From Anseranas semipalmata (lineage: Eukaryota; Chordata; Aves; Anseriformes; Anseranatidae): DNA of 64,000 nucleotides. The stretch spans positions 545,281 to 609,280 of the forward strand of contig VXAA01001518.1 in the NCBI GenBank assembly GCA_013399115.1, read 5' to 3'. Below are positions 40,534-55,225 of this stretch, one piece after another (the first letter of the stretch is position 1; each line of letters opens with the position of its first letter). The notes under the pieces were generated by a model, which searched no databases, was not told where the DNA came from, and was given only the letters and a program-made list of their open reading frames with translations. Position numbers and translations under genes: made by a program.

Positions 40534-42247
40534 ATTAAAGATCTTTCTCTGGCTGGGAAGATAGCATTTACTACACATAGCCTTTACTAAAGTTCATCAA
40601 TTGTATTCTCTTGCTTTGCTGGCATGGTGGGATCTGAAGTTGTTTTACTTCTCGCTACCAGACAGCAAGAATACCCATCAACTATGAATCATGAGGAGTT
40701 CAAAGCCCTCTGATAGCCTGCACAACTGATACAGTAATAACCGCTGAAGGTATTTTGGAAAGAAAGACATTAAGAATGGCTGAGATTAGAAGGTGTTATG
40801 TCAGCATAGAAACACCGGTTGAGGATGCCTAGAGAAAATGAGGCATTTTTAGTGTCCTGTATATTACAGGATCAAGCCATGAGTTTGACTCTGAATATTT
40901 AACATATAAATAATTTTTAAAAAAATTCTCTCCACAGAGGAACAGTTACCTTACGATGATAGCAAAGTGTTACTGGACTTTCTACCCTTGGCAACTGGTT
41001 GACATTCAGCCCAGATCCAAAGTGGTGAGCAGTTGTTACTGACCAAAGGGACTTGGAATTGCATCTTCCTTTTCTCTCAACCCAAACAACCTTCCAATTG
41101 TTCCTTTATTATTATTCACATCACGGCAAGGTCTCCAAAAGGCCTGGCATTGCATAAAAAGCTGTCCCTCCCCATAAGTGCTGACAAAACTAAAGAGTGG
41201 AATAGCAGGGAAGGAAAGGCATGAAGCAGCTGACTAGGGTCATCCATGAGGTCAAGGGCAAAGCCAAAATTAAAACCAGCATCTGCCATGTTAGAGGTGA
41301 CTGTGTCCTCTGTCTGATACCAGATGTCTATGCTTCTATGATTCTATACCCTGCCTGTGTTAGAGTATGTCTTACGGCTGCCTGATTCTCAGACTTTGCC
41401 TCTTTACACATCTGCATAGTAAGTAACATGCTTGAAAAGTAATAAAAAGGTTGAGACATCGTAATAAAATTGGCTCCTGTTAGTAATCCCTAGTTAGCAG
41501 GACTAAGCGAGTTTGAAGGCTCTTGCCTCTGTCAGTGGTCAGACCTTCAAGTAAGAGGCAGAGGTATCCAGAAAAGGTTTGCACTGCTGAATCCCTGAGC
41601 AATTGGAGAATATTTTCTTTACATTCATCAACATAGCTACTAAACTCAACTGTTAGAGGGGAAGGAATGAGCCCCCCCCACAAGGAACCTGCTGTCCACA
41701 GCCCTGCTAGGGTGAAGGTAGAATTTACCCCAGAGACCAAAGAGGAAAATTAAGTCTATAACGTGTTGCCCTGAAGAATGGCAGCACAAAAAGAGGACCC
41801 TAAAACTCACCTTTGCTTTGATAGGTTTCTCTTCTGTTCCTGCTGTTTGTTTACCTTGGGAAGGCTTATCCTGGTACAGGCTAATTTGGTTACATGTCCC
41901 TGGCTCAGTCAGGGCTCATAGTCTGACCTGCTTTTTAGACAAGAGGAATTTCTTAACAGCCAGTCTAGCAGAGCTATGAAAGAGACCTTTCTTAACATAT
42001 TGAGTGCATGAAGGAGTGGAGAATTTTTCTACACATGCAAGAAACACTTCATTTCTTGCCTACATTGAGTAAGCAGGCTGTCTAACAACATCCTTAAGAG
42101 CTGATAGCTGCAGGGACATCTTGCATCAAGGGCACAGCTAACCCACTGCAGACACCAGCTCCACCAGCCCTTCCAGAGAGGTGGCTCGGAAGCCCTGCCT
42201 AGTCCTGCTGGAGAGTACAGAAACACAGCTTGAAGAGCAACAGGGTC

Positions 42248-42293
42248 ATTTTGTTTTGTTTCGTTTTGCTTTGCTTTGCTTTGTTTTGTTTTG
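42248..42293 (+). repeat. (TTTTG)n/(CTTTG)n microsatellite
   Basis: A block of TTTTG/TTTCG and CTTTG units with variants interleaved, bounded by GAAAC. Confidence 0.9.
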
Positions 42294-43819
42294 AAACAAG
42301 CTTTCCCATCCTGTGAGCCAGAAGAAGCTACTTGCCTTCAAACATATATTGCCTTGCTTTCATGTTACCAAGCATCTGCTCCAAGCTCAGCCTGCCCGAT
42401 CCTATCTTGATCCGAGAGGCTGAGATGAAAACTATCTCCTGCCTCCAGCCTTCCCCTTCTGATCCTCTCCCTGCTCACATTTTATTATTTTGATTTGACT
42501 TAGCAGCTTTTGCCAGCTGTAGAGCACTTCACAGGATCCTGAGCCACAGGCTTGGCTTGGGGCAGGTGGGACCATGAATGGGTACAGAGCTGTGTTGCCT
42601 CCAAGGAAGCATCTGGAGAACACTTGTCCTTGCAGTCCAAGTGATCTCTTACCTGAAATAACTTTACTGAAAGAATCATCAGTCTGTGGCTATTGCTGAT
42701 ATGCAGATGCCTGCTCTGATGTGGGTGGACTCTGGCCCATGACCCTCTGTCAGGTTTATCTACAGAGGAATTAATCTTAGAGCAGCAAAGACTCCACAAA
42801 TGCAAATGGAGCAAGGCTCATTAAGAAGTACAGCTGTTAGAGTGAGAAAAAATGAGAATATGGCCAGTAGCAAATCCGCAATTACAGGTTTCAAGATGCT
42901 AAGTGAATGCAAGTAACTTTTCTACTTAAGCAATAAAGGATTCAATATCCAGCTGATGTGCTTATCACAATTGTGGAAATAGAGATGTCTGTTTTATTGG
43001 CTGCTGTTTATCGTAGTGCTCATAAATGACTGATACTTAAATAATTGAAGGCGGTATTACAAAAAACAATCTGCTCACAAAGGCTCCTTTTAACCAGCAG
43101 TTGTTGTATTTGTTCTGATCTCAGAGAAATAAGTTCTCAGTTACTATCTTTTCTCAGACAAGCTAGCAAATAAACATGAAAAGAAACAGTAAAGGTGAAA
43201 TACTTGGAAAAAAATGCTTTCATGTATGTATTTTTCTTCCAGGTTAGGACTGTGTTTTGAAACAATTTTCATCCTTTGTACTGTTCTTTTAAAATTTTTG
43301 TTCCCTGATAAAGACAGAAAATTTGCTGGGGTTACCGACAAATCAGGGTCAAAACACAGTCTCCTTCATCATATCTGATAGTACACAAGAGGTAATCCCC
43401 ATGTAATCAATAAGTCTGTCCATACTAATAAATAAAATGTGCCTCAGACCATACTCTGGCACAACATACCCAAGCAGATACACACCATTATCCCCAGAAC
43501 GGCATAGGTATGCATACCTAGAAAGGACCTTGACTCGTACAATGTCCCAAGCCATGCCGTGGCACTGTCCAGGATGACTAACAGACAAAAATCATACCTG
43601 GGACCACACCTGTGAGTCAACAGCTTATGAGGGTAAGTGCTCAGCATAGACTGGCCCAGTCTATGTGATAAGGGCCCAATCCAGACCCCAAGTACAGGAA
43701 CACTGCTGTGTCACCTGGGCTAGGGGAAGCATGATCAATCTTGCCCCATGACATGCCTCAGAAGTCTCCATCCAGACTTCATACATCCAGCTATGGTTTC
43801 CTGCTTGCCACGGTCTATC

Positions 43820-44185
43820 TGCATGACCTTGGGCAAGTCACTTTTCTGGCTGGGCTGCAGACTGCAGCATAGCGTAGCAATAGCTGTAACTGTGCCGGAC
43901 AGGGTCCCCAAAGCAATGGGAGCAGGTATTTCCATACAGCTTGGTTCACCTGGCATCTCAGAAGAGTAAACTTGTCTACATTGACCCCTGCATTGCCAGA
44001 GTGGATTTTAAACCCATCTTACGCATTTGAAACCATGCTGCAATTTGCACTGTAGATGTGTGTCATCTCTCTGCTCCTCCTCTGTCAAATGGAGAGACCA
44101 GGACTTCCCTCCTTATGGAGGGACAGTGAAGATAGATGTATTCAAGGCTATAAGCTCTTCCAATACTACAGTAAGTAATGATTAA
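43820..44185 (+). repeat. MIR/CORE-SINE-like element, split in two
   Basis: The core motif ATGACCTTGGGCAAGTCACT lies at 43823-43842. The distal part resumes at 44077 (CTGTCAAATGGAGAGACCAG at about 44084-44103), followed by ACTTCCCTCCTTATGGAGGG and a degraded tail to about 44185. The intervening 230 bp or so is not MIR-like. The order and orientation fit one ancient SINE with an insertion or a strongly diverged centre. Confidence 0.5.
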
Positions 44186-47153
44186 ATGATCATTACCCTA
44201 CAAAGACAGATTTTCTCAGGAAAAGCCAAGCAGTTTCATTACACTTTGCAGCTTCAAACCAGCTGTTTCAAAACCAGAGCAGTTTGTTAAAATTTGGCAC
44301 ACAGGGAAGGAAAAAAAGTACAAGAGGTTTTTGCAGGACTCAGACAGAGCAGGAGAGGGGTTGGAACAACTCACAATTGTCATTGTGGTTCCCAAACAAG
44401 TACAGGTCAACACTTGCCCCATGTCAGCTGCAGATTAAACACAGCTGGGATACCTTCATGGTTTGTAAACCCACAGGATTATTCTTTGAAGAATTTTATT
44501 CAATCTGAGGTTGTTCTCAAAGGAACAAGACAGAGCAAAATCTACTAGTATTAATGAAGCAACATGTCCTTTGAGAAAGTGAGCAAACCCTAGAAGACCC
44601 TGGTGAGTCCTTATGGCTTTCAGGGCAGTTTAGCTGAGAAAGCTCCCAAGGATGTGGACTGGTCAGTGTGATGAACACTGGTCCTAACCAGGTAAGGGCA
44701 GGCAGACTTGGCTCTCTGGTTTGCATTCCCATTAGGTCTGGCCACAACCACTCTTTCATGTCATAACTCAAGAAAAAAGAAATCAGAAACCTCACAGCTA
44801 CAGCCACAGGAGTTGTTCCCTTTGCTGAACATCCAGATTCTGATCTACCCTGGTGCATGTAGCATCCAAAGTATTGATGGTTAAATACATCCAGACAATC
44901 CTGGAGTAAGCGGCACAGGCCTGGGTTTCCAGAGCCTTCACTCAGAGGTGCAGAGACAGGGATGTTAGTAATTAAATTCAGGAGCCTGGATTAAATTGGG
45001 ATTTTGACCATGGCTTGAAGGAGAGCGAGAGATGTTTCCCAGCAACTTCCTAACCCTGTAGCTTGGTAGATGGAGCACTGAGATGACAGAATGGGGGCTC
45101 ACCTAGATAACTAATCTAAGCAAAGCAGTAATTTATTCCCAGCAGCTGGAGTCAGAGACAAGCGAAGGTGAGTCTCTGAGGAGATGCGGTAGCTGAAGGC
45201 CAGCCCAGGTTCAAGGCTGACTGTGGTGCCACAAACGAGTCCTTGTTGTACCAGAAAAAGAAAAACCCTAGAAAAGTGTGTTTCTCTTTCCCAGCAGACT
45301 CTGTCTTTCCATAGATACAGGTGCAATTGTTAGCTTTCTTCTAAAGTGCAGCCACAGATTTTGGTGGCTTTACCTTCCTTTACTGAGAAGTGGGTAGAAA
45401 GCTCCCAGCTTTGTCCCACTTTAAAACTAGATACTTAAGGGCATCTGGAAGATGATACACAACAACTAGTTGGGGGATTGGAGGTGCCATGGTTTGGGAA
45501 AACATTTGTGTGTGTGAATTATCTACTGATCACACTTAATACATTAAAACTCGAATCCAGGCCACCTTCTTTTTTAACTTTGCTTTTATCTTTAAAAAAG
45601 AATGAGCTGTAGGCACCCGATTGGTAAAAAACAGTACTAGTGACCCCATCCTAGTTATGACAGGCTCAGTTAGGGTTTCTCTACATGAGGAAATTAATCT
45701 GGATTAAGAGAGTAGAATGACTATTTCTGTATGAGGCTGGGTAGTAGCAATGTTAATCCAGATTATCAGTGTCGGCACCGAATTAGCTTTATCTCGACTT
45801 TAAAAATAAGCAAAATGGAAAGAAGGCACTTTTATTCTGTAATAGCAGGTTTGCCTTCATAATGAACAAAAAGACAAAAATTATTCAGGGTTATTTAATC
45901 CAGAATAACTCAGTGGTTCTAGCACTCCTTGCATTCGGGACTTTCTGACAGCAGCAAGGACACCTTTCCATTTCCACACACTCAAACGGCCACAACTCTG
46001 CGTGAAGCAATTACTGTAACATCTACAGCAACTGGACCAAATCCCAAGTGTCTCAACCAGCATTTTTACTGAAGGAAAAAGACCAATAAAATCAATCTAT
46101 ATTTCTACTTTGTTTTTTGGGGCAGGGACTAACTTTACTTTTTTTCCTGGTAAACGAACAGTAAGAAAAAAAGGATGATTTCAGGATGTGGCTGGTGCTT
46201 GCAACAGCACTATCTCCCTCATCCCTGAGGGACTACGATAAGGACCATATCCTCTTCCCTATGACCTGAGCATGAATAACTAACATCCTAGGGATTTTGT
46301 TAAACTCTGTTAAGTAAATCCTGCCTCTGGTGCAATGCTTGGGGGAGCATGCAGATATGCTGTAATTTGCAGAAACTTCTTCCAACATCCACCTGCAAAC
46401 TTTACACCTTATTTGCTCATAGCAGGTTAATGAGCTGGATTGCTCCTCATGAGAAGGAAAGAGGTGCTTGTGTGCCAGGGGAATATTCCTGAGATATTTA
46501 TGCTGAACTGTTTATCATTTTATTTGGAAGGACTGAAACTTCTTTCACCTTTTACCTCATTTCACCTTTGCTGGAAGCCTCTAGCTGATGGGATCTGTAC
46601 CAAAACTCCAGCCCATCCATCAGCAACAGACCTAATTATTTTCACACTGAGAGGAAAAATTCCATCTCCCTTCCCCTTCTTTGCATGCAGGTAAAGAAAA
46701 AGAAAAAGAAGGCAGGGCACCTGAAACCTCTCCTGTCCCCAGCCTCCTGCTGCTCCTACAGCACTTGCAGAGGCAGGGAGATACAGGAACTCCCTGTGCC
46801 GTTGAGGAAAGCCTTTTCTGGCCATATTAAAGATAAATTACCCTGCCACGACAGTGGGGCTGGACTAGGTGACAGTGAAAGCCCAACTCTCACCCCCCAC
46901 ACACATCAGGTTCATGACCTCCTGTCCCTTTTCCCCGATGCATTAACCCCTCAAGGCATTGCAAGGTCTCCCAGTCCCGAGGCTTTTCTCCACTCCCTGC
47001 TTCTCCTGGTTCCTTAGCGTACCGTCCCCCCACCCTCCCTCCTCGTACAGAACAATAGCAAAGCACCAGTTTCAGCTGCTTCCCGAGGAAAGCCCAGATC
47101 ACCCATATTCAGATAGAAAGAGATAGATATGATTAAATTTCTCTTGCTGTTTA

Positions 47154-47840
<687 letters not shown>

Positions 47841-47850
47841 TCAGTTTCCC

Positions 47851-47873
47851 TTTCTCTCTCCCTCTCTCTCTCT
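47851..47873 (+). repeat. (CT)n tract in presumed PTCHD4 5' UTR
   Basis: Pyrimidine-only CT repeat about 40 nt upstream of the first PTCHD4 ATG, reading GA-rich on the transcript strand. Confidence 0.85.
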
Positions 47874-47933
47874 ACTACTCCTTTAAAAGACTGCAGCAAG
47901 TTGCAGCAAGACAGCCAAATATTGATCAATGGG

Positions 47934-47966
47934 GTGTGTGTGTGGTGCGTGTGGTGTGTGTGTGTC
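47934..47966 (+). repeat. (GT)n-rich tract in presumed promoter
   Basis: An interrupted GT repeat about 125-155 nt upstream of the first PTCHD4 ATG. Alternating purine-pyrimidine DNA of this kind can adopt Z-form. Confidence 0.85.
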
Positions 47967-47993
47967 GGGGTGGAAGGGACCGGCAGAGAAGGG

Positions 47994-48458
47994 NNNNNNN
48001 NNNNNNNNNNNNNNNNNNNNNNNNNNNNNNNNNNNNNNNNNNNNNNNNNNNNNNNNNNNNNNNNNNNNNNNNNNNNNNNNNNNNNNNNNNNNNNNNNNNN
48101 NNNNNNNNNNNNNNNNNNNNNNNNNNNNNNNNNNNNNNNNNNNNNNNNNNNNNNNNNNNNNNNNNNNNNNNNNNNNNNNNNNNNNNNNNNNNNNNNNNNN
48201 NNNNNNNNNNNNNNNNNNNNNNNNNNNNNNNNNNNNNNNNNNNNNNNNNNNNNNNNNNNNNNNNNNNNNNNNNNNNNNNNNNNNNNNNNNNNNNNNNNNN
48301 NNNNNNNNNNNNNNNNNNNNNNNNNNNNNNNNNNNNNNNNNNNNNNNNNNNNNNNNNNNNNNNNNNNNNNNNNNNNNNNNNNNNNNNNNNNNNNNNNNNN
48401 NNNNNNNNNNNNNNNNNNNNNNNNNNNNNNNNNNNNNNNNNNNNNNNNNNNNNNNNNN
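47994..48458. other. Assembly gap (465 N) in the PTCHD4 promoter region
   Basis: A run of N flanked by a GT repeat on one side and GC-rich sequence on the other. It probably hides GC-rich promoter or first-exon sequence. Confidence 1.
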
Positions 48459-51292
48459 GCTCTGGGAGGGGATGGGGACACACGCACCACTCCGGGCAAA
48501 GCCCCCAGCCCAAATTGCCACCTCTCCGTTTTCCCTCGTTTGCAGCCCGAGGGCTCCCAGGAGCTGCCCCATGCTGCTACGAGGGGGAGAGTGACTCCGG
48601 GAGAAGCTTGGGGCAAAGGGGAGAAGCTGCCCGGGTGCTCCCTTCTGCAGCCCGGCTGCCTGCCATCTCTGCCCCCACGGCCAGCAGCTCCATGGGCAGT
48701 GACCCAGCAGAGGTAGGACGGGGCTCCTGACCCCCTCCAGCTGGAAAAGAGGTTTTCCGAGCAAAGACACCGGCAGTCCATTACATAAGAGCAGAGAAAT
48801 TCTGCAGCTCCCAGGACCAGGGGAGAACAGCAGAGAAGTGCATGCATTTGCAGCAGGAGGGCTGCCCACCAACTCTCCAGGCAGGAAGCTCTGCTCCTCC
48901 AGGAGCTTCAGTCAGGACTGCTTGGGACAGCAGATCCACCCCTAGCAGTCCTGACAGCCCCTTGCAGGCAAGGCAGGAGAAAAGGCAGGATTGCATTGCA
49001 GGAGGTTTATATTTAAATCATAAGTCTAAGTCATAGGGATATAACTAAAACCAATCCCCCCAAAACTGTATCTCTGCTTGGTGCATCCCCACCATCAAAT
49101 TCCTGCTATATTTTAGCTAGTTTTGTCAAGCAGAAATTGATTCATTTTTGGGATGGGACCAAGAACACTGTGCAACGCCTGAGAGAGCAAGGTTCTGCCA
49201 TCATAAACCCTTCTTGAAACAAGGAGAGGGAGAGTGGGAACTGGGGAGCTCAAGACTGTCAGCACACTCTGCCCAAGATGAGCAGCAGGATGTGCTCAGC
49301 TTGAAGTAATTATCAGCGTTTTGAAGAAAACCAGCTTATTTCAGCAATCCCTTTCATGCTGACACCCCCCACTCCAGCCCCACACTTCTGTGCAGATGGA
49401 CAGGACATACGCAGGAGCACCCCATCTTTGAGGGCTTTGTAGGGCTTATATTCAGTCACAGAGCCAGTGTTTCACTCAAATTGGGAGCCTGAGGTCCTGC
49501 AGAAGTGTGTAAAGATGAACTTCTAAGTGACACAACAGGGAGGCTGGGAGCATTGATTTGGTAACCTACCTCACTAAAGTCAGCAGTTAGATTCACAACT
49601 GTCTTGTTTAAACCAGCTTAATTTTTAAATATTTGAAGGCACATCATGCCTTTCAAATTCAGGCTGTTTTTATTTAGTGGCCTAGATACTGCTGATCTGG
49701 AGGTGCTTGTAAATGTGGACTGGCATTCTTACAGAGAGCAAGAAGGAGCGGTCGAAGGTGGGAAATTCTGTACAAAAGACCCTATCAGTCTCCCGTTTGC
49801 TCAGATTAAAGCATTGCCCATGATGGAAATCTGCCTCAACAACCCCAGGAAATACTAAGCTCCATTGGTACAAATTGCAGCTCTTTGTCTATTTTATGAT
49901 GCACTTATGCTGATGGTTGAGTGCTCCCAGTGAATAAAGTCTAAATGTAAAGGCTTTATTGAGCCTTTGTACTTACACACATGAGCGAGACCTTGAGTGG
50001 GAAGTCAGAACCTGATTCCTCATTGCTACACAGGCAGGCTTATAAGAGCCTTTGACAAAGTATGTCATCAGATCTAACTATGGGTGCTACTGGCAGGGAA
50101 ACCTTCACGTTGAGGGCTTCAGCACACACTGAACAATCTCTGCTTGGAGCTTTTGGGTATTTGGTACTCTTTGCCTCTGTGGCTTATGTGCTGCTAGTAC
50201 CTGGTCCAAGAGGGAGAAAGCTGCAATCACATCTCTTGGTTGCCACAGCCTTGCAGTAAGCTCTCCTCAGAGATCATCATTGCTCAGGAGGTTGGCCAGA
50301 TCTTCCTGTTGATCACAGGAAGAGTTCAGGAACCCAGCACAAGCAATACAGATCACCCTAGGAGAAGCAGGTCCTTCTAGTGTCTAAATAAGTTACCACA
50401 AAGGCTGTTTTTTCTCTGTAGGTTCTCTGGGCCTTTGACAACTTCTGTCTGCCAGGAGCACTCGGACATGGCTCTGCTGAAGCACTGATCGTGCAAAGAG
50501 AGGCCAAAGAAACATGTGGGATGAAAGGTGTGGCTGAGCACATGCTGGTTCCTTCCTGGGCAGGAAAATAAAGGGGTATTGCCAAACAGCGCTGGTGGTT
50601 AGTCGTGCCTGTCCTTTGTAGTACACAATAGCAAAGTATGATCTGGCATTAGTGCCCCACAGGTAACATAGATGATGAAGTGACCAGTGCATTTCTCTGG
50701 TCATCTCAAATGGCAAAATCCATAGAGGATCTAAAATGTCAGTTTGAAGTATGCCTCAGAAACGAGCAGTGCATTAACACCCATTCTGAAAAGAGCACTG
50801 GGATATGTTGATATTTTTATCACCCCTGGTGTCATCCTATGAATCCTCTTTAAAGGGGAATAACCAACACATCAGGGATGTTAGCCGGGGGAGCTGAATG
50901 ATGGTTCACAGACTCTGGAGCCCAGAGAAATAACAAACCACAGAGAGATTCAAAATACCCTCAGAATTATTTGAAACAAGACTTAGTTTGGAAAAACTGA
51001 CCCAGCAATTATAACTGGGGAAAATAAATTGGAGATACCTACTCCCAGAAAGGACACAAATTTGGGAACAAATCATTCTGTACAAAAAATAATAAAATAA
51101 AATAAATAAATAATAATAATAAAAAAAAAGATGGTAAAGCACAAGGAAAGGTAGACACAAGATTGGAAAAACATTATGCATCAGACAGCCAAAACAATAC
51201 AGATTTACTTGCAGAGATATCCTAAGGCGTAGGTGCACTGATCAGGTACAGAAGAAGGAAGGGTCACATGCCCAAGAGCCAAGTTGCCATAC

Positions 51293-51332
51293 ATTTATTC
51301 ACAAGCAAGTAAATTTATTCACAAACAAGTAA
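51293..51332 (+). repeat. 20-bp tandem duplication
   Basis: ATTTATTCACAAGCAAGTAA (51293-51312) is repeated at 51313-51332 with one difference (G to A). Confidence 0.95.
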
Positions 51333-54045
51333 ATACACAATCCTATTGACATAGTGATTTTAAGTCATTGTGGTTTAATAGTGGGGTGGGTATAGTAACA
51401 GTTAAAGGTACTAAAAGACAATAAATAGTGTCGTTAATTAGAGTAGCCACAGAGGCTATGTATATAAGCGTAGATAAAACAGGCTTGAGACAGACTGGCA
51501 CTTTGTGTCTATACACTTAAATGATTTTCTAACTCAAAGTGGGAAAATCTCTAGTGTGATTGTGAATTTAGTTTTAGGAGTGTGGATTTTAAGAGGAAAT
51601 CTCTTGTTTGCAATTCTCAGTTAAGTTCTGACCTTCCTCGCATTGCAGGACCTGCAGCACACAGGAGCTGGGCAGGGAGGCAGGGGTGAGAATGGGGAGA
51701 AAAGGGGGTCCATGCACAGTGCAGGGGGATGAGGGCATGGGAGAAAGGATATAACAGCTGGGGCAAGCTCCAGGGAAAAACAAATGAACAAATGAAAACA
51801 AACAAACACCAAACCAAAACAAAACCCCTGTGTTTACTGTGGTTGAGTTTGCTGTTTTGTACTTTTGAAAACAGTTGAGAAAATCCTGCTGACTGCCGAA
51901 ATGGAGAGTATGAACCACTCAGGTGACGCATGTCTTTTGGGGAGGTTGTAAGATTCTGTAGGACCTATAAACCTTCACCCATAAACTTTGGAGCTGTTAC
52001 ACGGAAACAACCAAGATTAATAAAAAACATGGAGAGTCAGTATGTGAGTAAGGACACAAGGCTGTAGTAGTAGAAACAAAAGCAGGTGCATAAAGAGTCT
52101 TTGAAATTCTTGTATGGGAGGAAGCAAGTATCAGATCCTTTATGTTTTGATATATTTTCAAATGTTCAGCTTTAGTATAAAAGATTTAAATCCCCAATTA
52201 AATATTATTTCCTTAGGTAGCTACAGAGCAGTAGGTGGAATTGCTCAAATAACTGAGTACTCATATAAGTAAAGATTGCCAAGCCAGGGATATCAAAAGG
52301 TTAATATTTGTTGAATAAAGTTAGTCAATATTTTTACATATGAAAAACAGATTTTGAAAAATACTGTGCATAAAACTACTGCTTCATTCTGCATTTACTG
52401 GATTGTTTTGTCTCTCCTACAAGAAACATTATCTTTTAGTTCTGAAAAGCAAAAACTGTCAATTCAAAAATGAAACATTGAGGAACAGGTTTTTAATACA
52501 TTTTTTCCGAATAATTTTCCAAATATTTTTTATTTTCAATTTTTCCAGAAATTGGAAGATTTATTGAAAATGTACTAGAAAGAAATAAGCATGTTTTGCT
52601 CCTGCTTAGGTTTTTTGGTTGCAAAAATATGCTTGCCATTTTCCAAGCAGCTATAGTTAATTCACATTGTTACCTGATAAAAGCCTCCAATATTAGCAAA
52701 GACCTGTGAGATCTGTGACAAAATGCATAATGTTAATGTATTATATTTCTTGAGAGGACTGAAAAATTAAAATGCTAAAAGAAGACAGCTTGCAAAGATA
52801 GCTGGGAGCAGCAGACAGTTAAGTAATATATTTTGTGTGGGTGGGGAGGTTAAGTTGTGGTTTTGTTTTCTTTTGTGAGAGAGAAAATATTGATTCAGCT
52901 AGAGAAAATGGAAATGACTGAGAAAGCTACCTCAGATGAGTGAAAAAATCAAACAAAGACATTCCCACACGCGTTTATCCTTATCACTTCTGCAAAAATT
53001 AAAACTCGTATTTTCAGCTCTTGTTACTGTGCTTCCTACGATCATAAAAGGCTAACAATGAATATTCATTTCTTCAGGCACCATATGTCTTTATTTTCAT
53101 GTCCCTGCCTATTTGGAAAAGTACTTTGAAAACAAAGATGTTTGTTAAAATCCATCTCTAGATAGAGATCTATGGAAGTGTAAATTATACCTGTTATCGG
53201 TGTCCTCCTCGAGGGCTTTATAAAGAGACTATATCTATCCTGTGGGTTTTCAAGCTGACCCGGTGAAGCTACTGCAATGTATTTTTAATGCTACAGATCC
53301 CAAGGAAGCTGGAAAAGACACTCCCAAGTATAGGAACCCCCATAAGAAAATGGACGGTATTAATCCTCAGTCTGACAACATCTTGGATACTTGCCTTGTA
53401 TTATTTCACTTCCTCCTTGTAAATTGAGGGTAGTATTGTTATTTAGCCCAAATTAGAGGGTGGTGCCAGGTGTCAGTGTTTTGTGTTTAGAAAGGTGGGT
53501 TCAAAATGAAAAGTCGATACTATCGGTCTTGTAGAAGAGACCATCTTCATAAAGCCTACTCGTAAGAGACTTCCTGATTCTCCTTTATTACAGGCTAGCT
53601 GTGCTGTCTTGCCAGCCTGACTTTGCTTTTTCTGGGATGGCCTGAGATGGCCTTTGCTGTGAGTCCTGTGAGGACAGGGCTGAATGCAGTTAGAGAAGCT
53701 ATAGGAACTAATGGGAAGGAGCAAAGGTACCATTTGAGTGCAGTCAACTTCAGGATTTTATTTCTTTAGACTGACATGAAATCAGCATATATGCAATAAA
53801 TCTGATCCAGTGCTGTTATTGGCTGCTTGGTGGTATGAAGGGGATGGTACTTTCAACAAAGGGTAAGGACTAATTACATAACAAAAGAATCTCAAGATGA
53901 AGCACTTAATTATTACCAAAAGCTGTATTGCCTTAAGATATTTATAATAGGGGACCAGCAGAACACGGTTCATGAAGAGCAAACCTACATGGTCATGAGT
54001 CCCTGCAAAATGTCCAAGCTCACCTTCTTTCTTTCGTTTTTTTTT

Positions 54046-54046
54046 N
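54046..54046. other. Single N at homopolymer edge
   Basis: An N between a T run and an ACAAAAAAC-rich stretch. It is probably an unresolved join. Confidence 0.9.
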
Positions 54047-55123
54047 ACAAAAAACAAAAAACAAAAAGGTACTGAAGGAGGCTGGGGGAATGTGCAGCAA
54101 TTGAATGCTGCTTGGAGGGGATCTGGTCCTGTTCCTGCCACACAGTTCCATTGGGATGTTACTCAAATGGCTTAGATCCATTGGGGCTGTAAGTGTCTTA
54201 CCAGCTTGGGATCACTGGGTCTATTTTGGCAAACTGCTGAATGTTTCCAGCCACAGTTATGATGGGTGTTGAGCTGCAGATATGACTATGCGAGTAAGCT
54301 AAACAGTGCCAGGGCCCATCTTCTAGCCCTGGGGCCAGCTGGCACAGCCTGACTGCGTCTATATCATTAAGTATCTCAGCCTCTGGAATAGCATAGCTGC
54401 ATCCAAACTGACGGCTCAGAATGGTCCCTGGTTGGTGCTGGATCTTGAACCACACTCAAGACTGGGTTGGGAAAGCGCTGGTTGTCCTTGGCCAAAATCA
54501 TTCCAGGGACCATTCTACAAATTGAAGAATTTAGATGATTGCACTCCAGTGCTTGGGAATGTTCCCTGGCACTGTTCAATTTACTAACAGAGGTAATTGT
54601 AGGATGGGATTTGCTTAATCAAATATAGATGCCCACATGTGAGACAGTTATCTGGGCCTACCTTATTGTCAATGGAGAGAAACACCTGGGCATAATTTCT
54701 CTCATCATAAGAAATCTACTTATAGTTAAGTGGGTGTCTAATAATGGCCACATGGATTGCACCATAAAAGCTGCATTAAATAACAATGACTATAAGAGGA
54801 GTCCAGAAAAACTAGTTCACCACCTTGAGATCAATATAGTTCACCTAGGGTAGTTATACTCCAAATCTAGGTATCGTAGTCAATGGTAGGAGTAAAACTG
54901 GGCAAAAATCTGTGGCAGAACAAAGGATTCAGTCTTAAACTAGTAAGCAATCCTAGAATCATCCTTTCTTACACTTCATTAAACTTCTGTTTTCCTACCA
55001 CTACCTCAGCTTTCATCTTCTGACTGCTTTCACAAGGTGTGACTGAGTCCATGCATCTCTGAATTTAGGAGGGCCTGATTCTGTTTGCAGGTCCCTTGGC
55101 AGCAGTGTAACAGCAATCGTAAC

Positions 55124-55225
55124 AATTTGCATTTATACACTTCCTTCCATCTGATAGCCTCAGAGTGCTTTACAAACACTGATTGATTATGTTTCACATT
55201 ACTCCTGCGGGATAGCTATAAAATA
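55124..55225 (+). repeat. MIR-like SINE fragment
   Basis: TTTGCATTTATACACTTCCT followed by AGAGTGCTTTACAAACACTG and ACTCCTGCGGGATAGCTAT. This follows the amniote MIR-family pattern (CATTTATATAGCGCCTT...AAGCGCTTTACAAAC...CCCCTGTGAGGTAGGTA). Confidence 0.5.

Noticed and set aside
41330..41348. TATGCTTCTATGATTCTATA resembles a CR1 tail
   Set aside because: The upstream sequence shows no CR1 3' UTR, so this could be a coincidental match or a piece too short to call.
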